64,000 nt of DNA from Cyclospora cayetanensis (GCF_002999335.1 NW_020312088.1:41988-105987); one strand, 5' to 3'; counted from the stretch's first letter, positions 1-12,955 are shown. Program-made: numbers and translations. The notes: generated from the sequence alone by a model not told the origin.

Positions 1-2140
1 TTTTCCTGAAAGAACTTGGGAATCATTGGAAATTCTAAATTATAAAGCGCCATCCTTAAAAATTAAGGCTGAATCACCGTGATTTGCGTTATAAATGTTT
101 TCAGCACACCTAGTATAGCATGCGTGGCATGTAGCTGTCAAGGGCATTCATGGGCTGATGCACGTTTTACTACCATGTAGTGCTGGCCACTCATAGGTAG
201 TGGTGTAGAAACCGTTTTTCTGTTAGCCTGTGTTTTCGTTCTATTTATATATGGTGTGGTTAAGAGTAGGAACCCTCCCGCTTTGTACGAGCTCTTGGTA
301 AAACAAAGTTGTCTGTCCCGCGGGATCGGTGGGCAGCCGCCAGTGCTTGCAAGAAATCAGAGCCTCTATACGCTCTTTTCCATTGAACTTAGGCTTTCCA
401 GCGGTGCTCAGTTCTCTCAGATAAGGTGTTTAGGTGAATCAATTTCGTCCATTAAGATTTTACCTTGCCCTACCATCTGTCGCTTCTCTCCATCACATGC
501 CTCCTTGTGTGATTTGTAAGTATGTGCTGTGGCTAGAAGGCTTTGGCTCCTTGATTAATTGATGTGTGCCTAAATGCCGTGTAGCGAATTTTGTGCTTTT
601 ACATGAAACTACTGGCAATACACTTCGGCTGAAATACATTAGCTATTATCGGACCAGGCATCATCAGCCTTAGACGCTCAAGCTTTTGCTTGGCAGTCTG
701 ATGATGCATCTACAAGCAGCCTTGAAGCAGGGACTCCATATGGGTCAAGCGGATGACAAACAAAAGGTTGAACCGAGCTGCAATCCTGTTAAACAGTATT
801 AGTATTTGGAACACATGATGTACCCTCTCATACAACAAATCCATCCAGATTCCTAGGAAGATGCAGAAACACACCAGATGTTGTAGAGTGCAGAACCATG
901 GCTTGTAGCTTCTGCTTGACAAGCTCTCAATTGACTGGACAGCAAAATAACTACTCTTCGATAAATGCACCCAGAGTAGTACTGAAGACTTCTGGACAGA
1001 GACTGCTGAAGTACACAAAGCACAGTCATTATCAGCATCAACCAAACTTTAGTCGTAGATCGTTTTCCACAAAGATAGTCACATTCTCGATATAAGGCAG
1101 GGGGAGGAATCCGTTTGTGGTCTGACAACCGGCAACGTGCACTCTTCTGTATCGAGGGCGCTATCCACCCATGTTTCCATGGCTTCTAGCGTTCCATTAC
1201 TTAGGTGGTCGATTTGTTCGTTTAGTAGCAAACACTCAATGGCTAGAAACCGGTACACCTTGGGTTATCCTGACTTCGGGCCATAGCGCAAATACCTCTC
1301 TCATTCCGCTGCCCTCCAGAGGTTTTCAGGTGACTAATGCCTTCTGTGCAGGCTGATTGTTTACAAAAAGAGGCAAAATGAGTTGCACTAAGGAGATATA
1401 AAGGTAAAATGTCTCCAGAGAACCGCCTATGTTATTCAAGTGCTCTTCCTTCCAATTTGGACAGATACACCTGCGCTGGCTTAGAAAACAATGTCGGGAG
1501 CAGCCGCAAGTACCCTACGAAGCGTTAGGCTGGAACATCTATGCTTTTTAGAATAAGCAGAATTGCTTAGATATTGACTCCAGAAGCAGCGTGGGGAAAA
1601 AGGCAAGGCCACCCAGTGTTTCGCAGGGTGATACGACTCATTTTCCTTGCTCACTGGTCACCCAGTCAGAGGCAAGCCAAAACCCCGGATGCCTCGGATG
1701 AGCCAAGGCGAACACGACGTCTCCGTGGCTACTGAAAGTATAGCTTGTAATCCATGGCCGCTTCGGACTCTCCACTTTCCTTTATGGTCGCCTAGAGGTA
1801 AGCAGGGACCGAAGGAAAAGGCTTTAGAGCGCTTACATGCTGTGGGAAGGTCAGGGTCTATCCACTTGTTAGGCTCATTGCAGGATGCACAAAATAGGAC
1901 TGTCAAATAGGCCACCTGCACACGGGGATGTAGTTAGTTAATGCTTGTATTGTCATACCTTTTCCCGTTTGTAAAACGGCTTGGAGCGAAACATCACAGG
2001 CCGCCGCGATCTCATCGCAAGTGTTTCACCAGAGTTGCGCAGTGATAGCTACATAGAAATTCACATACTTTACTTAGAAAACATTGATATATCGATGCTA
2101 ATGTTGCAATTTATCGTCCAATGCCCCTGCATGTGGGAAG
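1..2140. other. No gene recognised
   Basis: Only short, overlapping open frames on both strands (none over about 95 codons) with no splice-consistent continuation and no family I recognise. It is the 3' flank of the minus-strand CFAP100-like gene that ends at 2141. Hidden short exons cannot be excluded, because several real exons elsewhere in this window lack an ATG. Confidence 0.5.
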
Positions 2141-5100
2141 CTACACCACTTCAAACACCCCCAATATTGGCGGTACCCTTAAACTTGCCTGCAGCCTTTC
2201 GTCATTCTTTAAATGCTGTTGAGCTAACTTTTCTTGACGGGCTTTCTCGCGTCGTTGCTTTTCCTTGACCTTTTCCAGGTGGTGAACCAACTCCGGATTT
2301 TCAGCTGCGGGACCAACGTAGTTATGTTACTTGAAATGCTGGCACCGACTTGCAGCATTTCAGTCCTCATTTGTGCAGGACAGCTGCCCCTGGAAATGAA
2401 GATTGCAAGCTGCAGTATTAAAGGGTAATGGTAGTGTGTTACTTGGGTAAAGATGCTGCGTAGAGACAGTGGGCCCTTGCCTTCGTGCTTAGCGAGAGCT
2501 GCGAGATGCGAGTCAAGCCTGGCTTCGATCTGCTCTAGCATGCGCAAGCAGTCAACCGATCCTTCCTCTGATTGCACAGGGCAGCAAACCAGGTCTGAAC
2601 ATAAAGCTTTATGGCTTCATACGAGCACACTGGATTGTAATTATGTCTTTACTGTTCTTGGACAGGAAGGTGCCAGAGTGGAAAAATGCTGGATTACATA
2701 TAATATATGCAAAGTGCCTACGTGAGTGGGAAAGCTAGAAAGGTGAGTTTTCATGTAAGCACAAGAGCAGCCTCAGTCTAGAGTGCTCACTGTCGAAATT
2801 GCATGCAGCATGTATTGCAGCGACGTGGGCAGTCAACTTTTGCAGAGATACAAACACATCCGACTCTTGCTCCTGCAAGGCCAGCACTTCTGCAGCATAA
2901 GCACCGGATGTAAGAAGGCGATTAAGGTGTCAATGGAAAGCCTTTATTGTTGGAAGGGATGCCGTGCCTGTGCTATGCCCTACCGCAGACATTCTACTTG
3001 GTGGTATGCGGCCAGGTATATTATGTTTAGAAGGTGAAACACCTCCTCCCGCTAATGTGCACATGCACTCTACTGAAACAAAATTGAGAAGCACAGGGCT
3101 ACGACCAGCTTGCCTCGGTATTGCTTGCACGTTCGATGCTGCTGCTTGAGTTGCTCCTGTAGCTCTGTAATCACCGCCTCTAGTCCTTCCAGTCGAGCGT
3201 TCATCTCTGCTCGCGTACCGGCGAATCGTTTCTCCATTGCTTCCAGCTCCTGTTTAGCGCAGTTGCCCAATTACACCAAACGCACAGCTATCGAAAATTT
3301 TAGTCGACTTTGACAGGAAAACGGATAAGATGACAGCGGAAGATGGGCCGCCCTCGATGCTAGTCAAAGCTGTTGAGAGTTCGGCGTTAGCGGCCTGGCA
3401 CTTTGAGGTATTGCGTGCTGCGTCTTGTCACCCTCACAATAGCATGTTCGTGGGCAGTTTGAATCAAAAAGAGATTTTCCTCCTCCAGCTCTCTAAATAG
3501 GCGAAGGGGCTCTTGGGGATCTTGAAAGTAAAGGTGGGAGCCCGTGAGTGCCAGCTTTTCCGCTACAGGGAGGCCAACACCAATAGATATGCGATACGAA
3601 CAAACCTCTACTTCAGCAATGCACGGGCAAAATGCAGTGCATTGTGACTGGAGTAGTCCACCCTATCCGTGCCGGGGTGGATAGAATGAGCATCCATTGC
3701 AATCGGCATACATTGCTGCCTTCAGAACAAACAGTGTAGCGCCCTTCAAGTTCCACGAACAATAAGGCTTTCAATGATTAGATTCTTACACTCAAACAAC
3801 TCCTCAAGCTCCGCTACCGATTTTAGTTTTCCGGTTAATTGCCGTTTCCTCTTCTCAGCCTTCTCTTCCATGTCCTTTCGGAGAGCAGCGTCTGCAGAGT
3901 CCCAAAGCACTGAATTAAAGGGCGGCACAAGCTCATTGAACCGCACATGTGGCAAGTGCGGAGGGAATCGTATTGCGCAGAATTCTGCTCTGCTTTGGGT
4001 TCTTGTTCTCTCAGTGTCCATCACTTCCCAGTAAGGTATCGCATATTTCTTCTTTCTGGTTGTCATTGTGGATTGCGGGTTACCGCTACAAGCAGGAGAA
4101 TGAAAAGATCTATTCTTGCTCACTGGCTTTGGAGTCTCGTGGCTTCTTTTCCAACTCCTTCAGTTTTTCCTTCAGCTCGCTGTCAATCCCTTCCAGATCT
4201 GTTGCATACTGTAGCTGCTGCTGCTGCAGCTGCGCCTGCACCCACTGCTGTTTTAGCTTTTGCACGCTCTCCCTTGACTTCCCCTCTTGGTCTTTTAGCC
4301 AATCCTGTGCAAGCATGCATGAAATGAAGTCAGCGATCCTTACAATAGTCAAACTGCACCCTACATAGGAGTGCCCATTCGACCAAGTTGTTCAGGTGGA
4401 CGTGAACTCTTCGTATCGGCGATGCACGCTGGCGAATCAACTGTTCACACATAGTTTGAGAAATACTTACGTGTGGAGTGATGTGCTCCAGAAAGGCTCT
4501 GTATCTGGAGTATTCCTCTACTTTTTCGCTGTTTGAAGCGGCACGAGCTTTCGCAGACTCTAGTTTCTGACGCAGCTGCTGGACAGCGGCTGCTTTTTCT
4601 TGCGCAACCCGCGCTGCTTCGTCCGCTTTCTGCGACCACAATACATGCCGAAAAGTCTTGGAGATCACAGTCTTTCTTTTACTCGTCCATAACTATCAAT
4701 GCATCTCTAGGTCTGCCTGATGTAAGTTTGTGCAGGGTTTCTTGACAACGCGTCACACTCTTCTGCGAACGGTCTCCGCCATATTGGCATGTAGAATTGT
4801 TCTCTTATCACATTCATGTTAAGCACAGATATCAGGTCACTATTTTGTTGCGAGGAGGCTGCATGGCAAATTGAAGTGTAGAGGGACATGTGGCCTTTGC
4901 GCTCGTCAGCTCACGTGTATTGCTTCGTGAGCAGCGGCATCGCTGCTCCTCAGAAACTCATCAAATTTTTGTGCGCTTTTTGATATCATATTTTCGGCCA
5001 CCCGCAGGGCCTCTGACTTTTCTGCTGCTCTGTCATGGAGTTTCAATATTTCTGTTCCAAGTGCAGACAGGGCGTATGCAGCCTCTGAGAGGGTAGAAAT

Positions 5101-5530
5101 AAGCTTGCCTATTACTGTTACCAAAAAACGTTTTGTCTTCTTTCTGGTTGCTGAACACTCCTATCTCGACGACGCCTAACCCTGAATGTTCTCGTGGTTA
5201 AGACTGCTCACGTAACTTACCGGCTTTACGAGTATCTACTGCCATTTGCAGCAGAAAGGCCTCTTTAGTCTTTTCTACAAGGACTCTGGTGCTGCCACGT
5301 TTTGACACTCGTCTAATGCTTTCATTCTTTCCATCAAGTTGTAGTCTTTTTTGTAGGGGTAGCTTTCGGGACTCGCGCCCAAGTGGATTATCCAGCGTCG
5401 CATCGGACGCGTTCGGAATAGCTCGTGATTGAGAAGTGGGGAAGCTGCTACCAGCATGCGCAACTGAATAGGCTTGGGGATTCTCGATATTCCCTTGCAT
5501 ATCCACTGGTGCAGCGCCTGGGGGATCCAT
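2141..5530 (-). CDS. CFAP100: CFAP100/CCDC37-like axonemal coiled-coil protein (multi-exon)
   Basis: Family role: CFAP100 pairs with CFAP73 in the MIA complex that links inner dynein arm I1 to the axoneme; here it would act in microgamete flagella. Exons as I read them (minus strand, 5' to 3'): 5530-5221, 5108-4915, 4629-4471, 4304-4124, about 3984-3757, 3562-3438, 3249 to about 3131, about 2889-2791, 2567-2481, 2304-2141. The first four close in phase. They give the DUF4200 coiled coil, with segments KFDEFLRSSDAAAHEAI, then EEYSRYRAFLEHITPH joined to DWLKDQ across an intron. An exon without an ATG at 3562-3438 encodes LYFQDPQEPLRLFRELEEE, the most diagnostic CFAP100 block. The last exons read CLRMLEQIEARLDSHL and EKQRREKARQEKL, as in the family C-terminus. 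The start is the first ATG before MDPPGAAPVD. Length is about 500 residues against about 600 in human. Boundaries of exons 5, 7 and 8 are ambiguous. The intron between 2481 and 2304 only keeps frame with a GC donor. Confidence 0.85.
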
Positions 5531-7765
5531 TGCTTACTCGCTGGCTTGTGATCCTTCGTAGGAAGTATACAATCAAGCATCTTGCTTTTGGTGTTTTCGA
5601 AGGAACAGGAACATTGTTGACAGTGGACTTTGCGCGCACCACAATTTGAAGCACGTGAAACTTAAGTCAGTAAGAAAAGAGAACAGGGCTTTTTAAGCAA
5701 GCTGGAAGGAATAATACTGATATGCTATCTTTAGGTGGACATCGTATGCCTGCATCGCCTTTACACCACTGAACTGAGTTGTTCTTCTCTCCTAAACGCA
5801 AAAACTCATCGTGAACTGATTAATGTGGGCAAACAAAGTTTTCATCTTTTCAAATTGGCTAATTGGAACTCAGTGCCACTGGTTTAATGGTCTGCACCTC
5901 CTAATGGACTACGATATGAACGTGAAAGCCACAATCTTTGAAAGTAAAAGAAATGATGACAGCACCTGTTGTACAGAATGAGCTTCTCGCATACGTCAAG
6001 AAAAGTGCGTCCCTTCCTTTTGTACTACGGCAGCCTAAGCAAAGTCCGGTCTTCTCTAGTGAATGAAAGCCTGTAGCGCAGAGCGGTGCTGGCACTGCGT
6101 AGTTGCCAACGAAGAGTATGAGCATAATATGCTCCTTCTCCTTCTGCACGCCAACAATGCACAAAATTCAAGCTACAAAAGGCATAGAGTTGCATGCAGA
6201 CCGGCATTAAAGGTAGCTCACTTGGCCAGAAGTCAGGATGACCGCGCAGTTAAAATACTTTGAGTGACTGCAGAGACCGAATATGGGTCTTCCGCCTCCC
6301 TAGAGTAAGCCAAATTAGACGACAGGCGAATAAAGGTTTGCCTGACATGTACTAGGCCGCCATGTGTTTGCTCACATAGATGATGGGTAATCGTAATCTA
6401 TTTCATATCCAACAGCTACACTGGGTTGACAGAGAGCTAAATAGAAGGTACACGAACAACCTTCTGAAGGCATCGCCAGGCCTAAAATGCCGATAGTTTC
6501 TTTTTCATACACATTGTTATATTTTAGATGGGAAATCCTTTAGCCTAAGCTCTTCATTACTGTCGGTCGAGTGCCTCATCGTACTGGGACAGGACGCGCA
6601 TGCGTATATTGTGCACCCTGTCGGCTGCGCCTCTTGCTGCCGCAATGCTTATTTGTTTTAATCGATGGTTTTCTACATATAGACATAAATTTTACTTACT
6701 TAATATCCCAAGGATTAGTGACAGGCAAGTGCTGAAGACCTAAACACACTGTTTTGCACCGTGCGCTTGTGGATCTATCGCTCCACTGATCCGAGTAGTT
6801 GGTGTCTCAAATGGGATGAGTTTCTCCAATGCCGTGCATAAATCATGCATATAATCTTCCAGCTCTCATTTTAAACCCATTCTAGCCGCTTTCTTGTTTC
6901 CTGGTGCGTGGACCAACTAACCTGCCACCGGGCAGGCATGCTCGCCCACTTAGCACAGTATATACATACACCGTCATATTGCACACTTTAGGGTCACTCG
7001 TCTGCGTTTCTGGCTCATCCAGTGAGAGCGTTACAATCCAGTCCTATTCAGTCTCTTCCTTCAAGTGGATGGGTTGCTCACAGTGCTCCTTTAGTATCAT
7101 CGCAGGCTCCACTTTTACAATGCCATCGGATAGAACACACCTAGGAAATCTGCGTGACCTCGCGTCCTATAATTTTAAGAGTCTTCTCTAGTCAGAGGTT
7201 GAAGATACGAAATACTTGATCAACGCGTGTCCATGACTCATTTGCGGGGAATACAGCAGCAGGCTTGACTTCGTGACAGCACACCTGCACTGCTTTTCAT
7301 TGGAATGTATAGATCTGAGCAACTCTCAATAGCTAAAATGTGCCGACCTCATTAATCCTCAGCTTGACATCCAGTAGGCCGCCATATGAACTTGACCAGG
7401 AGCTGGCATGCCTGTACCGTTCTGCAGAACTTGAGGTAATTCCAACCAGGTGGAATTATGTCGACAAAGTTAGAGAGATTTATATGCACTTTGGAAAAAT
7501 TCTGTTGCGAGGTAACTAGCCATGTCCATTACGGTTTAGAAACTGGCTTTTCTGTTTTCCGTCTCCCGAGGCGTGCTGATATAATGTTTTTGAATGCACT
7601 CTCAACGAACTTTACGCAGGCAAGAACTGTGGATAATTACTCAACCTCTGCAGTTGACCCTTCCAGGCAGTTAATTTTAATGTCGTGAGCCACTTCGTTT
7701 ATTTTTGTCCCGTTTTGTTTTGTTTCATTACCTTCAGGCACGGGATGACAGAGCACTAATTAATT
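5531..7765. other. Intergenic region between divergent CFAP100-like and MYCBP-like genes
   Basis: 2.2 kb without a recognisable gene. The longest open frame is 95 codons (6904-7191 plus) and looks random. The stretch must contain the promoters of the two divergently transcribed flanking genes, but I see no clear shared motif. Confidence 0.45.
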
Positions 7766-8188
7766 ATGAAGATGAGCAACAAGGCTGACTCAATGGACGG
7801 CGGCAAAGCAGCGTTCAGGAAGTATTTGGAGGAGCATGGAGTTATTCGTCAGCTCACCCGTGTACTCGTTGGGCTTTATGAAGCTCCTGAAAGGCCACTG
7901 AATGCACTCGATTATATCAAGTGTCACCTCGGAGCCCCAACAAGTGACACGAAAATAAGCTTAGCCCGGCACTTAATAAGATAATCATTCTGCTGCTGAG
8001 TTGCGAGCAATGGAGCATCGCTGTCTACTTGGACGAATGGACTTTGCGAATGTGTGTTCCAAGGCGTTGAGGTAGAAGCTCTCCGCTCTGAAGTACAGAA
8101 CCTAACACGGGAAAACGCCACACTTAAAGGCAAGGTGGAGAATCTACAGCAAGAGATTGCAGTTTTACAGCGAGAGCTTGCAGATTAG
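7766..8188 (+). CDS. MYCBP: c-Myc-binding protein (MYCBP/AMY-1, FAP174) homologue
   Basis: Two exons, 7766-7943 and 8064-8188, joined in phase (ACA A|GTGACA donor, CCAAG|GC acceptor), give exactly 100 residues against 103 in human MYCBP. Residues about 14-58 carry the conserved helical core: FRKYLEEHGVIRQLTRVLV, then GLYEAPERPLNALDYIK and HLGAPT. The second exon is a leucine-zipper coiled coil (VEALRSEVQNLTRENATLK) ending in a TAG. Family knowledge: AMY-1 proteins bind AKAPs, and Chlamydomonas FAP174 sits with an AKAP on the central-pair apparatus of the flagellum. In a protist without Myc, a flagellar role is the likelier inference. Two in-frame ATGs (7766 and 7772) are possible starts. The neighbour upstream is another axonemal gene on the opposite strand. 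Confidence 0.9.
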
Positions 8189-9900
8189 GAGAAAACTGCT
8201 GCGCTTCAGACAAAAAACTCACGAAGCATGCAGCGGGTGCATTATGGTCTTAGGTAGAAATGTCATTTTTCTTTGGAAGACACACTTCAAACGACTGCTT
8301 TTATAGTCCTAAAGCTCTTCCCCTTAAGACATGGCCGTAGTACCAGAAGTGCATCTCGTGACAGAACGCCTCAGTACTCCAAGGAGGCGACCGAACGTGA
8401 AGCTGTAGGTCTTTGCAGGCAGCCAGTCCAAAACTCACAGCAATAGCTTGTACATCTCATCTGATTTGCTCATGTTGCATGTGTCTTTTAAGCTAATGTA
8501 TTTTCCTAAGCGCTTTGGTGCAACTTTTCTGCATGCTGTGGCAAGGTCTTTTGGCCAGGACTGGAAGATATCTTATTAAAAGTCTCGCTACTGACTACGA
8601 AGTGATAATCATAAGGGCCCAAGGGTGCACGAATATACTGTAGGCAAAGTATAAAATACTTAGACATCGATAACTGTACGTAGACCCTGAAAGAGGGTGT
8701 GTTTGGCGACTCCAGCTCAGTGGCTTTTCGTCATACTGGCTAAAACAAACTCGTGAACCTCTGGTGTAAAGCCAAAGAGAAAGTAAAACCATATTGCTTG
8801 CCTCTACGTGGCCTTTTTAGCGTTCATGTGTTGGGCTTGGGGGTTGCAGTGTAAGCGGCTTGTTATCTGAGGCAACCAAGGATTTTCCATGAGCCAGTTC
8901 TACCTGAGCGCTTTGCTTTCTTTAGGAGCTTGCTCTGACGATTAGTCTGCTTTAACCAATACGCTAAAGTTAGAATGTTTAAAATTGAGTCAAAGTGATT
9001 CCGTCCTCTGGGGATGCCAGCGGGGGATTGGTGATTGAATGCAGATGCTTGTTTGATCCCAGCACCGTGTATAAACGTGATGACGCTGGGTTTAGGTGTA
9101 ACCAGGCCGCAGCTGCCAACTTGCTTTTGTGCAGCCAATAACGTTCTGGCGATACTGGAAAAATGAAGAAGAGGGCTAGATTCACAAAATGGTCCGAAAG
9201 TTTTCAAGCAGACCGCCTGTAAACAAAGGTAAATGTTATAATGCCAACGATTCCTCTGAGACGATGGGACAGAGTGAACACTTATTCAATTAGTGTCCTC
9301 TTTGAAGTAAGTACGCCTTTATTCCTACGAGCCACCCAAACTTGATGGATCGCATGAATGCAACCATTTACAAGGCCAGCCTTTTTTCTAGTGAAGGAGA
9401 CCTCAAAAGCGTGAGGCTTCTCACGAACATGGGTATGTTTAGACGGCTCTTCGTGCTTCTGGTGAAAGCCTTTCTTGCTGGGCACGAAGAAGCAGTATTG
9501 GTTTACGTGCACTCCAATGCGAATGTATGGATTATGAGAATTCGCCGTTGGCAACCGTGCGACAATAAATATGGACGCTCTCCGCGTGCTCTGTACACGA
9601 TAATTTGGCTGTTATCGATCTATCCCCACGACATAATGCTTCCACTTTTGGCAGCATGGTGGCAAGCGTGGCTGCTGCACGGGTACACACGGTAAGGGAG
9701 ACCCACTTCTGTAGCGCACGCTGAATGGAAAAGCATGCCCTTTCTACACTGATCATTCCTTGAGATTGGCTCATAACAGTCCAATTTAGGCAGCCTAGGT
9801 AAAGGAAAATTACACGATTAGCAAAATAGAATTAGTATCTGGTCGAGCCATTGATTGACTAAACTGCTATTATGCAAGCTAAGCTATGATTAAACGCCGA
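8189..9900. other. No gene recognised
   Basis: Short open frames only (up to 117 codons at 9342-9695) with no recognised domain or splice-supported extension. It separates the MYCBP gene from the first retrotransposon remnant; its right part may be unrecognised element sequence. Confidence 0.4.
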
Positions 9901-9929
9901 CTGAGCTAGGTAACTTTAATGAAGAGTTA

Positions 9930-10290
9930 GTAAGGAATAAAAACATTTGTTTGCCGTTCGCACATTCTTGTTTTTGCAGAATACTATCCGCTCCGTATGA
10001 GAGGACGCAACGTGTATGGATGCGGTGGAGGCTTTGTTCAACTAGCTCTGAATGCTTGAAGGGTATAGAGGGTGCAGCTAGATGCACATTAGCTGTCCTT
10101 TCCCGTTTCTCTGTGAAACTCTGAAGGGTGAATACAGGGAAAGGGGGGAGCCCTTCTGTGAAAAAAACACCGTAGCGTTGTATTGAAGTTGCAATGATTC
10201 TGGAGTTCTGTGTCTTCCTACAGAGACCCTTGATGGAGCGTTAGAGTTGGTAGCACCACATGGTTCAATTAAGCTATCCGCGTTCAGATA
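9930..10290 (+). repeat. LTR-like repeat, copy 1 (5' flank of decayed gypsy element)
   Basis: Shares ordered blocks with the repeat at 46.1-46.4 kb in the same orientation. The block TCTTCCTACAGAGAC near 10212 matches TCTTCCTACGGAGAC near 46330. It is followed by TGGTAGCACCACATGG against TGGTGACACCGCATGG, and preceded by TAGAGGGTGCAGC against TAGAGGGTACAGC. Exact ends are not determined. Confidence 0.65.
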
Positions 10291-11236
10291 CTGGCTAAGA
10301 AAGCAGTGGCATGTCGGATTTTCTTACGGCATGTGTTTTGAATGTCATCAACTTATTTGATGGTACAATAATTCGATTGAATTGGGCAGCAATCTGGACA
10401 AAGCACCGTCGCGATAGAAATTAAGGAGGCATGACGCCTGCCTTTAAGCAGCTTAAACCCATGATTTACAGCTACTGTAAATGTATGCTTTTTATCGTAA
10501 AATATATCTATATACATACATGGGTTGGTGAGAGCGACCACCAAAGCATGACGGCCATTACGAATATTTCAATCACCAGGTGGTGATATCCATCGCTGTG
10601 TACCACCCGGAAAAAGAGGCATGAGTGCACTTTGCAGTGAGCCTAAGCGGAGGAAAAACATTTGGATGACGTCGATATATACAGAGACACACAAAAAGAG
10701 AGAGGGAGAGAAAGCACTCTACCTGCGGGGCTTAATACAGTTTAAGCCTTTATACAATTCTTGACTCGTCGATTTACGCCGAGATCAACTCAACAGCCAG
10801 CTTTCGTAGATTTTAGAATAAGAGAACAGCACCATATCTCAATAGATCAATGCGCTCAGAAATGGGAGATTTAGTTTACAAAAACCACAATGTATATGAA
10901 CCGCTGCTTGCTTAGTGTTTTACCCTTGGTCTTTCCGAGGTAAGTTTCCCGTCAGTTGGCCTCAGAATGGCAACAACTCGATAGCTAAACAGCCTATCAG
11001 TAGGTCGTGTACGCATAAGTATGATAAATTGAGAATGAGCTACTTGAGGCTTAAGGAGCAAGCAAATGCACATCTTGCATATTTGCCGAAAAGGTGCAGT
11101 CAAGATTTAGTACACACGGAGAGCGGGGCTGTACCACGGGCCATAGTCCACAGTCGAAAGTGGGCGAGAAAAGAAAGCCTTAAAGAGCACGCTCTTCTGG
11201 GCATACTCAGGCAGCCCTATATAAACGCACGTGCTC

Positions 11237-11278
11237 TGCTTCTATTGCGGACAGTTGAGTAAGATAATCCGGAACTGC
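11237..11278 (+). pseudogene. Gag nucleocapsid zinc knuckle remnant (CCKC)
   Basis: The plus-strand frame reads CFYCGQLSKIIRNC, spacing C-x2-C-x4-K-x4-C. This fits a retroviral-type CCHC knuckle in which the histidine has mutated. The surrounding frame is basic (KFIRK, RRPWR) as in nucleocapsid, then closes. It lies about 1 kb downstream of the left LTR-like repeat and 1.2 kb upstream of the reverse transcriptase piece, the expected order. Confidence 0.65.
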
Positions 11279-12483
11279 AGGCTCATGCAAGAAGCCGGGA
11301 ACCTGGACAACCGGACTAAGGCGAGCGGGACCAGGTTGCTTGGGCAGCAAAGAAAATTTATCAGGAAAACGTGCTGCCCCCTTCGAAGGCCTTGGCGAAT
11401 CGAAGGGGACTACAGAGAAAAGAGCCGCAGTACGGGACCCACGGTGGGTCACTTCTGAGTTCTTACAAGTTCGCGTGACTGCTTACGAATTGCCAGCTTT
11501 ACTTAATACTGATTGGAAAATGAGCTTGTCATGTAAGAAGATGACGCGATTATTTTAGAACGTTTTATGACTCCTATGTTGCACCCATGGATTATTCAAT
11601 GGAAGGCGCGCATGAAGCTGCGGACTGTTGAGATTGATGCTCCACGAAGCACTGAAAAGTGAGCAAATTTTCTGATCCTGCTCTCCTCTACAATGCTCAT
11701 TTCATTAATGGTGAGTGGAGCAGTGTTAATATTTTAATCAGATAGAGAAGTGTCCTTATGCGGGGGGAGATGAGCAGCGCAGTGTGAAAAGACGTTTCTA
11801 GGCATACACCACATTTTACTGGCTTTTTACGTGGCTCTTGAGTAGGGGATCTTATCAAACGTGTAGTCGAGAGCCAGCAGGAATGAACAAATACCAGGGA
11901 AGAATTCGCGGATTTCTACATGAAGACAAGCTACCAGCAGGCTGGCCACCCACTGGTCGTCAAGCACACTATACTGAACTAGTCCCTGGGTAATCCTCAA
12001 CCAATTTTCTGCTTTATCGGAAGTCCCCACAGCATGAAGAAGAGGTTGAGAAGCAGCCTAGCAACCTCACTTGTGAGATTGTCCTGCTACCCCATATTTG
12101 GCGAGGCACTCGGAATAGTATGTGGATCTACAGTCTACTCAACTAACCTCACAAAGGCTTTCTCGAAAAAGGTTCCTTTCTCTCAGCCGCCAGGCACAAA
12201 AAAGCGTCCCACGCTCTCATTCGCAATCTTGAGTATCCTTGTATGCTATTAAGACTTGTAATTTCTTTAGCTCAGCTGCAACCACAAATCAATACAGTTG
12301 TCACTTAGCTTGGCAAGGGAAAATGGATGGATATTGCATGGAAAACATCTTAGTCAGTTGCTGAGACGTTGAAGAGCACCGAAAGCATCTACAAACTGCG
12401 CTTCAGCTACCGCTAAATAGGCAGGAATATGTGAAAACACGCAATTGCTCGATTTTATGAAAGCAAAAAAGTGTTCAGCATTC

Positions 12484-12790
12484 CGTATTTTAGCTACAGG
12501 AATCAAGCCAGATAGGGCAAAAAGTGAAATTCTCAAGATATGGCCTCTACCCTTACGCATCAGCAAGAACATTGACCCTTTTAATGGCATGCATCTTACT
12601 CTCGTAATCTCATGCGTGGGCTTGCCATGATCCCTACTCCTTTGTCTGCTTAACTCAAGAATTACAGTCTCTAACTGGGACAGAAGATGCTGATGCCGCG
12701 GCACGAAAGCCTTTTTGCTGCCTTACAACTTCTCCGGTACTTGTGCTGCCCGGTCGCAAGCGTTAGCTATTCCTAACGACCGATGTTAGC
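12484..12790 (+). pseudogene. Reverse transcriptase remnant (C-terminal/thumb part)
   Basis: One frame reads ATGIKPDRAKSEILKIWPLP, matching the gypsy-family block (G-I-x-x-D-P-x-K-x-x-x-I-x-x-W-P). After two stops the same frame gives NWDRRC and KAFLLPYNFSG, corresponding to the following F-x-W-x-x-x-C-x-x-A-F block. The in-frame stops and lost residues show decay. Confidence 0.7.
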
Positions 12791-12859
12791 TACGTAGTGA
12801 TGGGTGCTCTCCTCTCCCATCGCCGTAGGTATTTAAGTAGGATAGAGAAGGAAGCGAGA

Positions 12860-12955
12860 GTTTCTGGCAGCGGTAGCACCAGCAGCAGCAGTACTACTGT
12901 AGGCCCAGCGGCCTGCTGCTGCTGCTACTACTGCCGTAGGGTCCTCATCGCATCA
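12860..12955. repeat. Imperfect CAG/CTG inverted repeat
   Basis: A CAGCAGCAGTACTACTG stretch is followed after a GGCCCAGCGGCC centre by a CTGCTGCTGCTACTACTG stretch, so the two flanks can fold on each other imperfectly. It interrupts the decayed retrotransposon between reverse transcriptase and integrase. It could be a local expansion or a small inserted sequence. Confidence 0.5.
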
